Both the position numbers and the translations under genes were made by a program. DNA of 40,962 nucleotides. Origin: Opitutales bacterium. GTDB lineage: Bacteria > Verrucomicrobiota > Verrucomicrobiia > Opitutales > Oceanipulchritudinaceae. The DNA is taken from assembly GCA_020831525.1 (NCBI GenBank), contig JAFIGH010000041.1:1-40962 (forward strand). The letters are read 5' to 3'. The notes under the pieces are model-generated. The model ran no database searches and had not been told where the DNA came from. It worked only from the letters and a program-made list of their open reading frames with translations. Positions within the stretch are counted from its first letter, which is position 1, and each line of letters begins with the position of its first letter. Below are positions 31,577 through 40,050 of the stretch, one piece after another.

Positions 31577-32584
31577 TCAATCGGAAAGCACTTCGGTTTC
31601 CTCCACAGGATCCTGTCCGGACGCGTGGCGAACAATGTTTTCGCGCGTGACCTCCGCGATCTTTGAGAGGGCTTCGGTGGTGAGGAAGGCCTGGTGCGCG
31701 GTGACGAGGACATTCGGGAAACCAATGAGCCGGATCAATTCGTCGTCCTGCACGACGGTGTCGGAGAGGTCTTCGAAGAAAACGCCCTCTTCTTCCTCGT
31801 AGACATCCAAGGCCACGCCGCCGATATGGCCGGACTTCAGCCCGTCGATGAGCGCGGTCGTATCGATGAGCTTGCCCCGGCTGGTGTTGATGACGACCAC
31901 ACCCGGACGCGTCTTCGCGAGGGTGTCCGCGTTGAGAATGTACCGGGTCGCGGGAAGCAGCGGCACATACAGCGAGACGACATGCGCCTCCGCGAGGAGT
32001 GTCTCGAACGATGTGTATTCGATCCCCCTGTTCTCCGCCCATTTCTCATCGGGAAATTTGTCGAAGGCAAGGACGCGGCAGCCGAATCCGCGGAAAATCT
32101 CCGCCGCCACGCGCCCGATCTTGCCGGTGCCGACAATGCCGACCGTCTTACCGTGCAAATCAAATCCCACCAAGCCGCCAAGAGAGAAATTCTGCTCCCG
32201 CACACGGTTGTAGGCGCGGTGGATCTTCCGGTTGAGGGTGAGCAGGAGCGCGACGGAATGTTCCGCCACGGCGTGCGGCGAATACGCGGGCACGCGCGTG
32301 AAACGCAGCCCCAGCTCGGTGCCCGCTTCGATATCCACATTGTTGTAGCCGGCGCAGCGCAGGGCCACATGACGCACGCCCACCTCGGCAATGACTTCGA
32401 GGCAGGCGCGGTCAAGCCGGTCATTCACGAAGACGCAGACCGCATCCGCCCCTTCGGCGCTGCGGGCCGTATCCGCATTGAGGCGGAACTCATGGAACAC
32501 CCACTCCACTTCGCCTCCGCCCGCCTCCGATGCCTCCAGGAAGCGGCGGTCGTAGCTCTTCGTGTCGTATACGGCCACCTTCAT
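31577..32584 (-). CDS. ldhA: D-lactate dehydrogenase (2-hydroxyacid dehydrogenase family)
   Basis: A 335-residue NAD-dependent D-2-hydroxyacid dehydrogenase resembling fermentative LdhA, which reduces pyruvate to D-lactate. It has the Rossmann motif GIVGTGKIGRVAAEIF, the arginine of INTSRGKLIDT, the acidic ALDVYEEEEGVFFED stretch, and the catalytic histidine in VLVTAHQAFLT. The N-terminal MKVAVYDTKSYDRRFLE and RCAGYNNVDIEAG are typical of LdhA rather than of glyoxylate reductases. It suggests a host able to ferment. It stands alone between two non-coding gaps. Confidence 0.9.
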   Translation of the reverse strand: MKVAVYDTKSYDRRFLEASEAGGGEVEWVFHEFRLNADTARSAEGADAVCVFVNDRLDRACLEVIAEVGVRHVALRCAGYNNVDIEAGTELGLRFTRVPAYSPHAVAEHSVALLLTLNRKIHRAYNRVREQNFSLGGLVGFDLHGKTVGIVGTGKIGRVAAEIFRGFGCRVLAFDKFPDEKWAENRGIEYTSFETLLAEAHVVSLYVPLLPATRYILNADTLAKTRPGVVVINTSRGKLIDTTALIDGLKSGHIGGVALDVYEEEEGVFFEDLSDTVVQDDELIRLIGFPNVLVTAHQAFLTTEALSKIAEVTRENIVRHASGQDPVEETEVLSD

Positions 32585-32699
32585 CACCGTCCGACGCTAC
32601 CCGCCGCCGAGCGAATCGCAAACACAGCAACCGCCAATCCGTCGCATCCAACAACGGCGTTTCTGTTTTTCCGGCGCCGGGCGGTCTACCCTACGCCGG

Positions 32700-32742
32700 A
32701 CCGGTTGTCAGGATGTCAGCCGGCTACGGCGGTCGGAATCCG
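32700..32742 (-). repeat. Degenerate GTAG-headed palindrome
   Basis: On the minus strand a GTAG is followed by arms CCGGCTGACA and TGACAACCGG around TCC, 8 of 10 pairs matching. Layout and TCC loop match the right-end B-type repeats. It lies in the 230-base gap between the ldhA-like gene and the small exported protein, which shows nothing else. Confidence 0.4.
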
Positions 32743-32813
32743 TTCGTTCGCGGAGCATTGCGGCGGCCGGCGTGTGCCCGCGTCTCATCCCGACCTCGAC
32801 CTGCGGCAGTCGT

Positions 32814-33377
32814 TCAATCCACCCGGCGTACGCGCACGGTGGAGCCGTAGCCTTCGACGCTGAGCAGGTAGGAACCGAAGGTGCCGCGGCGGATGCGGAC
32901 GACGGGGTCTTCGAGCCGGACAAAGAACTCTCCGTCCCCGCTCTGCTGCCATGTCTGGCCGTTTTCGAGCTTGAAGACCGTGTTGCCGCGCCAGCCGCGG
33001 AAGGTGCCGGCGATGCGGCTCTCGATTTCATCGGGGGTATCGCGCTGAAATATGGACGCGACCCGCTGGGTCACCTGCTCGAGGCCGAAGGAAGGCTCTC
33101 CGGAGGGAATGGCTTCCTCCACGGCCTCGCGGCGCTCCAACTCCACGTAGCCATAGAGCCACGTATTGAGAACCTCCAACTCCTCCGGGGAGAGACGGTG
33201 CAGCCCGGCGGCATGAAACTCCTCCCCGGACATCAGGTTCTGGATCTCTTGCTTGGGGCGGGTTTTCACCGATTCCTCCGCGAAGGCGGAATTCATTGTT
33301 AAACCGCAGAGGGCGACAGCGAAGCCGCGTTTACAGCCGGCCCATCGTCTGCTCGATAAATGTCTCAATCCGTTCAT
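32814..33377 (-). CDS. Small exported protein of unknown function
   Basis: A 187-residue protein with a likely signal peptide (about 1-33: CKRGFAVALCGLTMNSAFA then EESV). The mature part has LSPEELEVLNTWLYGYVE and a C-terminal strand-rich block IAGTFRGWRGNTVFKLENGQTWQQ, FFVRLEDPVVRIRRGTFGSYLLSVEGYGSTVRV. This looks like a small beta-barrel or SH3-like fold in the periplasm. I do not recognise a named function. The start overlaps the end of the S9 peptidase gene by 47 bases on the same strand, so it is probably coexpressed; a later ATG at 33296 is possible but would lose the signal peptide. Confidence 0.6.
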   Translation of the reverse strand: MNGLRHLSSRRWAGCKRGFAVALCGLTMNSAFAEESVKTRPKQEIQNLMSGEEFHAAGLHRLSPEELEVLNTWLYGYVELERREAVEEAIPSGEPSFGLEQVTQRVASIFQRDTPDEIESRIAGTFRGWRGNTVFKLENGQTWQQSGDGEFFVRLEDPVVRIRRGTFGSYLLSVEGYGSTVRVRRVD

Positions 33378-35283
33378 AGAGTTCAATCCGGTTTTCTTCG
33401 TTCACAAATCCGTGCCCTTCATTGCGTTTGGACATCCACTCGTACTCGACGCCGGCCCGCCGGAGAGCCGTGCGCATGCGTGTGCCGTGTTCGATGGGCA
33501 CGCGGGGATCCTGCACACCGTAGGCAAGAAACACAGGCACCTTTATCTCATTGGCCCGCAGCACGGGAGATGCCGCCTCAAGCATTTCACGTTCCTCGGA
33601 GGGATCTCCGATCTGCCGCTTGAGAACGGCAAACGCCTCTTCCTGCTGGCGACGGCGCGGGATCATAACCAAGTCGACCAAATCGGTCGGGCCCAAGAAA
33701 TTGACGGCAAACCGGTAGCGGTCCGGATAGAGGATCGCTTGCATCATGGCGGTGTAGCCGCCGTAGCTGGCACCGTAAATCCCGACACGCGATTTGTCGG
33801 CATAGCCCTCCTCTATGGCCCAGTCGACGGCGTCGATCACGTCTTCCTGCATGCTTTTGCCCCACTGTTTGAAGCTCGAGCGCAAATGCTCCCGGCCAAA
33901 GCCGGTCGAACCGCGGAAATTCATCTGCAGAACCGCAAATCCGCGGTTGGCGAAAAACTGTACCACGGGATCATAGCCCCATGAATCCCGGTACCACGGG
34001 CCGCCGTGAGGCATGACCAACAGGGGCACGCGAGCGTCCCCTTCGCGTGAGCGCGGGACGGTGAGGTAGAGCTGCATGGGGCGGTCGTCCCGCGCCGTAA
34101 TCCAGTAGCTCCGCGTCTCGGCGAGGTGTTCGGGATTCAGCCATGGATAGGTTTCACCCAAGGGCAGGACACGGAACTCGCCGCCGCGGAAGTCGACGAG
34201 ATGGAATTTGGGCGGCTGACGGTCTCCGAACGAACTCACGACCAAGCGCGTTTCGTCGAGGCTCGCACTGGAGATGGCGTTGTAGGTGTCGAGAAACGCC
34301 CGGTCGAGGATCGCCTGCAATTGCTGCCGTTCCTCGGAAAACCAACGTACCTCGGGACGCTCCGCGTTCACCGCGACTCCGATCGGTGCCCGGTGGTGCC
34401 GCGAGATAATGAGGTTCGACACGTCGAAGCGCTCATGCCCGTGGATACGGCGGCCGATCTTCCGTTCTTTCAAGTCAAACTCATAGATGGCTGCACGGTC
34501 CTCCTTCAGGTTCGATGAAATGTAGAGGGTGCGGTCGTCAAAGCCGAAGCCGACTGGACTCCAGCCGGGAGAGTCGACACCGAACTCAATGAGTGTCTCC
34601 CATCCGGCGTCCGCGGCAGGCCGGTAGCGTACGCCTGTTTTTTCCTCCTCCTTGTCGGAGAACACGGCGATGCGGATGTCGCCCTCCCAATCCGGAACCC
34701 ACCCGACAACGTCCCCCGGATTGCGCTGCACGACGTCGAGGCCGCCGCGCCACACGTTAAGGCGGAAGGCATCGGGGTAATCCAAGAGTCGGTTGTTGCT
34801 CGTGACCAAAACATGGTCCGGATCGTCGACGAGGCGGTCGATAACGCTCGTCCGACGCACGGACGCCATACCGCCGGCCCTTCCTTCCTGTGGTTCGACC
34901 AGCGTGCGCGGCCGCCCCCCGTCTTTGCTGATGGCAAAGATGCCGAGCGATTCGTTGCCGTCGCGGTCCATGAAGTAGAGCAAGCGCTCATTGCTCGCCC
35001 AAAGCACGCCGCTGACGTTGTTGCGGCGGTAGCCGGTGAGGCGCCGGCCCTCCATGTTGGCGATGTCCCAGACGAAGAGGTTGCGCCGGTTTTCCCATTC
35101 TCCGATGGCCGCGAGCGTGTTGCCGTCCGGCGAAATCGTGAAGCTGGTGAACTGCGGGTTGCGGAAGAAATCCTCCACGGGAATGCGCGGCACTTCCGCC
35201 GCGAGGCGAGTGCAGGAGAGCGCAACAAACAGGAGCGCAAGGCCCCGCACGAGAATGCGAATGGTCAACGATTGTTTCTTCAT
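33331..35283 (-). CDS. S9-family peptidase (prolyl oligopeptidase type)
   Basis: A 650-residue exported serine peptidase. A signal peptide (about 1-29) is followed by a beta-propeller gating domain (about 40-390) and an alpha/beta-hydrolase domain. The catalytic triad is visible: Ser506 in IYGASYGGY, Asp592 in YGVQDPRVP, His624 in NEGHGF; the oxyanion-side HGGPWYRD motif is present. Such enzymes release dipeptides or acyl-amino acids from peptides in the periplasm. It lies downstream of the TonB-dependent receptor but is separated from it by a terminator. Confidence 0.92.
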   Translation of the reverse strand: MKKQSLTIRILVRGLALLFVALSCTRLAAEVPRIPVEDFFRNPQFTSFTISPDGNTLAAIGEWENRRNLFVWDIANMEGRRLTGYRRNNVSGVLWASNERLLYFMDRDGNESLGIFAISKDGGRPRTLVEPQEGRAGGMASVRRTSVIDRLVDDPDHVLVTSNNRLLDYPDAFRLNVWRGGLDVVQRNPGDVVGWVPDWEGDIRIAVFSDKEEEKTGVRYRPAADAGWETLIEFGVDSPGWSPVGFGFDDRTLYISSNLKEDRAAIYEFDLKERKIGRRIHGHERFDVSNLIISRHHRAPIGVAVNAERPEVRWFSEERQQLQAILDRAFLDTYNAISSASLDETRLVVSSFGDRQPPKFHLVDFRGGEFRVLPLGETYPWLNPEHLAETRSYWITARDDRPMQLYLTVPRSREGDARVPLLVMPHGGPWYRDSWGYDPVVQFFANRGFAVLQMNFRGSTGFGREHLRSSFKQWGKSMQEDVIDAVDWAIEEGYADKSRVGIYGASYGGYTAMMQAILYPDRYRFAVNFLGPTDLVDLVMIPRRRQQEEAFAVLKRQIGDPSEEREMLEAASPVLRANEIKVPVFLAYGVQDPRVPIEHGTRMRTALRRAGVEYEWMSKRNEGHGFVNEENRIELYERIETFIEQTMGRL

Positions 35284-35387
35284 GGAACTGTAGGTCGGGA
35301 TTCATCAATTTCCCGAGAGCGCAAGAGACCGGGAATGATCAGCCGGTCTTCCGGTGGAATCAACGATGAATGCGGTTTTCGTGATCG

Positions 35388-35422
35388 AAAAAAGCCCCCT
35401 CCCGAATAAACGGGAGAGGGCT
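35388..35422 (-). terminator. Rho-independent terminator of the TonB receptor gene
   Basis: A strong stem pairs 35411-35422 with 35393-35404 (minus strand AGCCCTCTCCCG against CGGGAGGGGGCT) around a six-base loop and is followed on the minus strand by a run of T (plus-strand A at 35388-35393). It lies 38 bases after the receptor stop codon. It is the clearest intrinsic terminator in the window. Confidence 0.88.
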
Positions 35423-35459
35423 GAAAAGGAAGGAACGTTTCGATGATACCCGACTTCGC

Positions 35460-38240
35460 TTAGAAGTCGCGCGTCACGCGGAGGTACCAGAAGGCCGGCT
35501 CCCAGAGGTTCACACCGCCGGTGTAGCGGGTGGCTTCTCCATAATCCAGCGGGGGATCCCGGTCGAAGACATTGCGCACACCGAGGGTAATGCGGGTGTC
35601 GAGGAAGCCGCTGTAGGTGACCGCCGGATTGACCGTGATCTGCGAGGCATAGCGCGCATTCGTCAACTGAGCACCCGCCGGATTCACCTGATTCGTACCG
35701 GAGCGGCTGTGAATGTAGTTCACGAACACACTGGCCGACCAGTCAGCATACCGCCAGTTGGCGTTGAAGTTGCCGCGCCACTTGGGAAGGAGGCGTGACC
35801 CCGTCTGATTGGCACCGCCGAAGCTCAAATGTTCTTGATAGGTCGCCGAGGCCTGGAGGCGGAAGCGACCCGCCGCATCGGTGTCGAACTCGTAGCGAAC
35901 GTCGAAGTCGAAACCCTTGTATTTGCGCTCCGAGATATTCTCCCATGTCGTGCGCACGAAGTTGATCAATCCAACAGATTCGCCCGGAGCGGGCTCACCA
36001 CGCACAACAAACTGGGTGAACTCGGTCGGATTGCCGGCTTCGTCCAGCTCATTGTCGAGAAGGAACTGGGCATCATTCCGGTCGATGAGGTTCGTCGAAT
36101 CGAAGATGAAGTAATCGACGCCGAAGTACCAACCTTGCATCGGACCTTCCTCCGGGCTGAAAGCCACACCAAGGTAAATCGTCTCGGTGGTTTCCGGCTG
36201 GAGATCGGGATTACCCCCGCCGAGCATACGGATCTGCCGAAGATCGTCGTCGGGCCGACGCGGATCCGCAAGTGCCGACGCCGTAAAGCTTGTGCTCTGC
36301 GTCGAGTAGAGGAACGGAAGGTTCGGAGCGAGGAACGACTCGCTGTAGGCCGCGCGCAGGATCACACTCGGGATCGGCCGGAACATACCGGAAATCTTGG
36401 GCTTCGTCGTGCTGCCGAAGTCACTGTAATCCTCGAAGCGGCCCGCAAGCTGAAGCTCGAGATTCGGGAGCACCGGAACGGCTAACTCCGCGTAGAGAGC
36501 TTTCACATTGCGGCTACCGAAGATCGAGGAACCTTCGGAACCTCCGACAATCTGGCCGGTTTCATTAAGGGCCGTGCGGAAATCACTCAAATCCTCTTCT
36601 CGGTACTCACCGCCCGCGGCGACTCCCAAGGGTCCGGCGGGCAGGTCAAAAATCGTGCCGCCGACAGAGAAGTCGAACGAGTAGGTCTCGTAGCGCGAGG
36701 TGACCGGATTGGTGATCGTAATATAGTCGAGGATACGCTCGTCATTCGGACCAAACGGGTTGAGGTAAAGCAGTTCTTCTTCCGGCGTGCCGGCCCCGAA
36801 CACCACACCGTCGAGAGCATCTTGCATCAGACGGTCCTGTATATTGTTCTGATTGGCGTTGGTGTAGTTGTTCATCGTGTAGAGCGCACCGACGTCGAAG
36901 GTCCAGTCGGGGGTGATGTTACCGTCGAGACCCACAACAATGCGGGGCGTATCGGAAACGATGTCATTGATGCGGTTTCCGACTTCTACCAAACGGATGT
37001 AGTGGTCTTGGAGATCGCCATCAAGTTGGACACCCCACGGGTTGAACGGATTGTAGGCCGGAATGACCATCGCCGCATCGACGACACCGCTGCTGTAATG
37101 CTCGCGGTTACGCGGATCGAACTCAGTTCCTTCGCCGAAACGTTCTTCGAGTACCGCCGCACTCAGCGGTTCGCGGAAGTAGCCCTGCTCGGCAAAGCTG
37201 AAAGACGGCGTCGGAGCAGACTGGTTGAGCGTTTCCACGCGGCGGAAAGATACGTCGGCGTAGGCGCGGAGGTTGTCCGTGATCTCGTGACTCAGGCTCG
37301 TGTAGAAGCCGTACTGCCGGACTTCCGGGTGAAAGTCGGAGTCATCAAGAAAGTTGTAGAAACCGGCGCGGCGACCGCCTTCAAGCTCCGTTCCGTAGGG
37401 TATCGCCCCTTCAACGGTCGGGTTGCTCGTCGGTTCGGGGAACGTGCGGTATCCGACATCGGGGACCCAAACAAGCCCCGGAAAACCAGCCGCGCTGCGA
37501 CGGTCCGCGCCGCCGACATCACGCAGGTCAGCGTTGCTCGACCAGCCCATGTCGCGGGCGAAAAGCGCGTTGCGCTCATACCAGTCGGCCGTCACGACGA
37601 CGGACGTGCGGGCGGAACGGGCACCGGTGATGATGAAGCCGGACTTTTCGAAAGAGTCCGTGCTGAAGGTGTTGCCGATGCCGGCACTGACCGTCATGCC
37701 TTCGAAATCGCGCCGCAGGTTGATATTGACGACCCCCGAGACAGCGTCCGAACCGTAAATGGCGGAAGCGCCGTCCTTGAGGATTTCAACAGACTCGATG
37801 GCCGAGGCCGGAATGCTGTTGAAGTCGAACAGCGTCTGAAAACCGTTAAAGCCGGAGGCACCGAACGGAGCCGCGCGGCGACCATTGACGAGTACGAGCA
37901 CGTTGTTATTGCCGAGACCGCGCAGGTTGATCGTGCTGATCCCGGGCGTGAAGCTTGTGCCCGAGTCAATCGGAGTCAGGGCTTGTCCGGAATTGAAGGG
38001 CAGCGTGCGGAGCTGCTCGCCCACGGTGTTGAACCCGGTTGCCTCGAGGCTCTCGGGAGTCATCCGGAGAACCGGATTCGGGCCCTCGAGGTCGAGACGG
38101 GGAATACGGGAACCCGTAACCGTAAAGGCTTCGAGCTCTTCATCTTCCTGTGCATACAAATTTCCTGATGTGACGACGGCCACAGCAAGAAACGCAGGCA
38201 GGCCCCAACGGGACCAACGTATGGTTTTCTTGGTAAGCAT
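35460..38240 (-). CDS. TonB-dependent outer-membrane receptor
   Basis: A 926-residue TonB-dependent receptor. Signal peptide (about 1-31, ending NLYA) leads to EDEELEAFTVTGSRIPRLD, a TonB-box-like stretch, then the plug domain (about 45-180) with STINLRGLGNNNVLVLVNGRR, IPASAIESVEILKDGASAIYGSDAVSGVVNI, and a large barrel ending WYLRVTRDF with terminal Phe. It should import a large substrate such as a siderophore, peptide or glycan fragment. The S9 peptidase next in line on the same strand suggests peptide uptake, but this is only contextual. A single-gene unit with its own terminator is likely. Confidence 0.94.
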   Translation of the reverse strand: MLTKKTIRWSRWGLPAFLAVAVVTSGNLYAQEDEELEAFTVTGSRIPRLDLEGPNPVLRMTPESLEATGFNTVGEQLRTLPFNSGQALTPIDSGTSFTPGISTINLRGLGNNNVLVLVNGRRAAPFGASGFNGFQTLFDFNSIPASAIESVEILKDGASAIYGSDAVSGVVNINLRRDFEGMTVSAGIGNTFSTDSFEKSGFIITGARSARTSVVVTADWYERNALFARDMGWSSNADLRDVGGADRRSAAGFPGLVWVPDVGYRTFPEPTSNPTVEGAIPYGTELEGGRRAGFYNFLDDSDFHPEVRQYGFYTSLSHEITDNLRAYADVSFRRVETLNQSAPTPSFSFAEQGYFREPLSAAVLEERFGEGTEFDPRNREHYSSGVVDAAMVIPAYNPFNPWGVQLDGDLQDHYIRLVEVGNRINDIVSDTPRIVVGLDGNITPDWTFDVGALYTMNNYTNANQNNIQDRLMQDALDGVVFGAGTPEEELLYLNPFGPNDERILDYITITNPVTSRYETYSFDFSVGGTIFDLPAGPLGVAAGGEYREEDLSDFRTALNETGQIVGGSEGSSIFGSRNVKALYAELAVPVLPNLELQLAGRFEDYSDFGSTTKPKISGMFRPIPSVILRAAYSESFLAPNLPFLYSTQSTSFTASALADPRRPDDDLRQIRMLGGGNPDLQPETTETIYLGVAFSPEEGPMQGWYFGVDYFIFDSTNLIDRNDAQFLLDNELDEAGNPTEFTQFVVRGEPAPGESVGLINFVRTTWENISERKYKGFDFDVRYEFDTDAAGRFRLQASATYQEHLSFGGANQTGSRLLPKWRGNFNANWRYADWSASVFVNYIHSRSGTNQVNPAGAQLTNARYASQITVNPAVTYSGFLDTRITLGVRNVFDRDPPLDYGEATRYTGGVNLWEPAFWYLRVTRDF

Positions 38241-38480
38241 CTTGGTTTCTGTGTCTAGGTTGGTTCAGTCTGCCGACGGAAGCCGCCGACAATCTACGGA
38301 GAAAAACTGTGGATTTTTTTGAACGCGTATCAAGCCTTTTATGACACTTTGTAAAAATAGCGTGACGGTCTATTTAAGTCGCTTTTCTACAACTGCTTAG
38401 GAAATCAACCTGCAGGGTTCCGCAGCGAAATCTCCGCCCTGATTCCAATTTCCGCACCGTTATCCGCGGCATTTCCGAAT
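38241..38480. promoter_or_regulatory. AT-rich leader upstream of TonB receptor
   Basis: This stretch is notably AT-richer than the genes and should contain the receptor promoter on the minus strand. A TTTACA that could act as -35 lies near 38355-38350, but the -10 is poor. No operator palindrome stands out. Repeat DNA begins at about 38560. Confidence 0.35.
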
Positions 38481-38566
38481 ATCTTTGAACGTTTCGTTGC
38501 GGGTGGCGGGACATGTGCGGAGGCAACGGGGTGGCCCGGACCGGCGGCGGAGGCGGCGTGAATCGC

Positions 38567-38870
38567 GGAACCGTGGGCCAGAATGGCCCGCGGCGGCGGG
38601 ATTGATGACGGCGGGCGGTGGCTGGCGGACGCCCACCGTAGCGCGGTCCGGTCTCCGGGCCGCGGCGCGGCGCGTGTTCGCTGCCGCCGGGGCGATCCGG
38701 ACGGGCGCGGCGGGCACTACCACCGCGGAACAGACAAGAATGTCTGTGTCACGATGGGGTGGGTCCGCGCAATGCGGCGGGCGCGGGCATCGCGGGACCG
38801 GGGGCCAGGATGGCCCCCGGCTACGGCGGGCGGTGCGATGGCGGCGGGCGGCGGCGGGGGTGGTACAAAT
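38567..38870. repeat. REP/BIME-like repeat block, left of MNT/HEPN genes
   Basis: Order here: a headless B-type hairpin at about 38571-38593; A-type GTAG-headed hairpin on plus (38638-38661; arms GGTCCGG and CCGGGCC around TCT); C-type hairpin (38730-38747; ACAGACA, AGAA, TGTCTGT); B-type on minus (38799-38824; perfect arms CCGGGGGCCA and TGGCCCCCGG, loop GGA, then CTAC, i.e. GTAG on minus). A and B in opposite orientation with a spacer is the arrangement of BIMEs. Confidence 0.7.
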
Positions 38871-39221
38871 CTAACCTTCCGACCCGATTCCGTGCGTTTC
38901 CCTCAAGTATCTGCGGATTCGTTCAACCAAGCCAATGAGTTCCGGTGTCGTGCGGTAAATCTCGGCGTAGAGAGCGGGCAAATCCTCGACGGCATATTCG
39001 TGGACGATCTCATTGCGAATGTCCTTCAACTCCCTCAGTTCATCGACAGTCCCGACCAAACCACGCTTTACGGCACGGTTCGCGGCATCGAGCAACGATC
39101 CCGTGCCCTCAAACTCATGGCGGTCCAAGGCGCGGAATAGCTTGTGGATGACAAGGTCGGCGAGACGGGCAAAGCGGCCCGAGAGCGCTTCCAATTGATC
39201 CCACTGTTCCTCCGGACGCAT
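38871..39221 (-). CDS. HEPN toxin-like protein, HepT type (possibly frameshifted)
   Basis: The 116-residue frame has the HEPN RX4HXY motif as RNEIVHEY, within KDIRNEIVHEYAVEDLPALYAEIYRT, plus helices SGRFARLADLVIHKLFRALDRHEFEGTGSLLDAANRAVKRGLV that match MNT-partner HEPN proteins. HepT-type toxins are RNases silenced by modification of the Tyr in this motif by the MNT partner. A separate frame starting at 39330, overlapping the MNT stop by ATGA, reads like the missing N-terminal helix ([20 protein letters not shown]), so the gene probably began there and was broken by a +1/-1 shift near 39222-39240. Either it is a pseudogene or translation restarts at 39221. Confidence 0.7.
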   Translation of the reverse strand: MRPEEQWDQLEALSGRFARLADLVIHKLFRALDRHEFEGTGSLLDAANRAVKRGLVGTVDELRELKDIRNEIVHEYAVEDLPALYAEIYRTTPELIGLVERIRRYLRETHGIGSEG

Positions 39222-39330
39222 TCTCGTAGGGAGGACGGGGCGACAACCTGTAGGATCGCTCCAACCACCGGAGCGCGCGCTCAGTCGACCGCCAGCAATC
39301 GAGCAGGTATTCGCTGGAGGCTCCGTTCAT
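39222..39330 (-). pseudogene. Likely 5' part of the HEPN gene in another frame
   Basis: The ATG at 39330 overlaps the MNT stop by four bases (ATGA), the usual coupling in these pairs. Its frame begins [20 protein letters not shown] and continues RWLERSYRLS, a helix expected at the N-terminus of the HEPN partner, but then leaves the frame used by the rest of the gene and runs on to a stop near 39115. A single-base indel would restore one reading frame. Confidence 0.5.
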
Positions 39331-39611
39331 GACAATGGAACGGCGTCCGGCAGAACCATGCGGACAAATAGTTTGGATTCACTGGCGGACACGACCAAGT
39401 CCACGCGTTGTCCGCCCAACCGGTCGGACAACGCCCGGCGGGCTCTGCGCCGGCCCTGCCGGTCAAGGCGCGAGGACAAGCACAGAACATCGATATCGCC
39501 GCCCTTTGCATGGTCGTCGGTCCGCGAGCCAAACAAGAAAACACGCGCCTCGGGATCGTATTCGCGAAGAGTCTCCAGAATTATCTGTTGTTCTGCAACG
39601 GACAGACGCAT
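39327..39611 (-). CDS. Minimal nucleotidyltransferase, MntA-type antitoxin
   Basis: A 94-residue minimal nucleotidyltransferase. The active-site pattern is complete: [20 protein letters not shown] supplies GS and the two aspartates of DID, and QRVDLVV gives the third carboxylate. In MntA/HepT pairs this enzyme adds nucleotides to the toxin tyrosine. The ATG at 39611 ([18 protein letters not shown]) is preferred over an upstream start at 39689, because the extra residues lack family character. The stop overlaps the putative true start of the HEPN gene. REP-like repeats lie on both sides. Confidence 0.82.
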   Translation of the reverse strand: MRLSVAEQQIILETLREYDPEARVFLFGSRTDDHAKGGDIDVLCLSSRLDRQGRRRARRALSDRLGGQRVDLVVSASESKLFVRMVLPDAVPLS

Positions 39612-39726
39612 TGCGTGTTGTCGTAGTGAAGCTACCCGCCGACGCAACAGGATTCCGCAATCGACAAGGCTCCAAACATCATCCCCCACCCCCGAAAGTT
39701 AGTCCGCAGCACCACAACCACAACGC

Positions 39727-39957
39727 GGTCCGGTCTCCGGGCCGTGGAACCGTGGAACAGACAGGAATGTCTGTGTCACGATGGGGTGGAACCGCGCAAT
39801 GCGGCGGGCGATGGCTGAGGGACGCCGCACCGTAGCGCGGTCCGATCTTCGGGCCGCGGCGCGGCGCGTGTTCGCTGCCGCCGGGGCGATTCGGACAGGT
39901 GCGGCGGCGGCGGGCGCGCGCACCGCGGGACCGGGGGCCAGGATGGCCCGCGGCTAC
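39727..39957. repeat. REP/BIME-like repeat block upstream of RAYT
   Basis: Order: a headless A-type hairpin (about 39727-39743; GGTCCGG, TCT, CCGGGCC); C-type hairpin (39757-39774; ACAGACA, GGAA, TGTCTGT); full A-type on plus (GTAG 39832-39835; GGTCCGA, TCT, TCGGGCC to 39855); B-type on minus (39931-39957; CCGGGGGCCA, GGA, TGGCCCGCGG, CTAC). Compared with the copy at 38638, the loop-closing A-type pair changes from G-C to A-T, keeping the stem. Confidence 0.7.
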
Positions 39958-40050
39958 GGCGGCGGGACTGATGACGGCGGGCGATGGCTGGCGGACGCAT
40001 TGCACACGCAAACACTTGACCTTCGCAATTTCCCCGCGTTTTTCACACGT

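Noticed and set aside
39222-39330. Programmed ribosomal frameshift in the HEPN gene
   Set aside because: No slippery heptamer or downstream pseudoknot was seen near the frame change; a mutation, sequencing error or alternative start is simpler.
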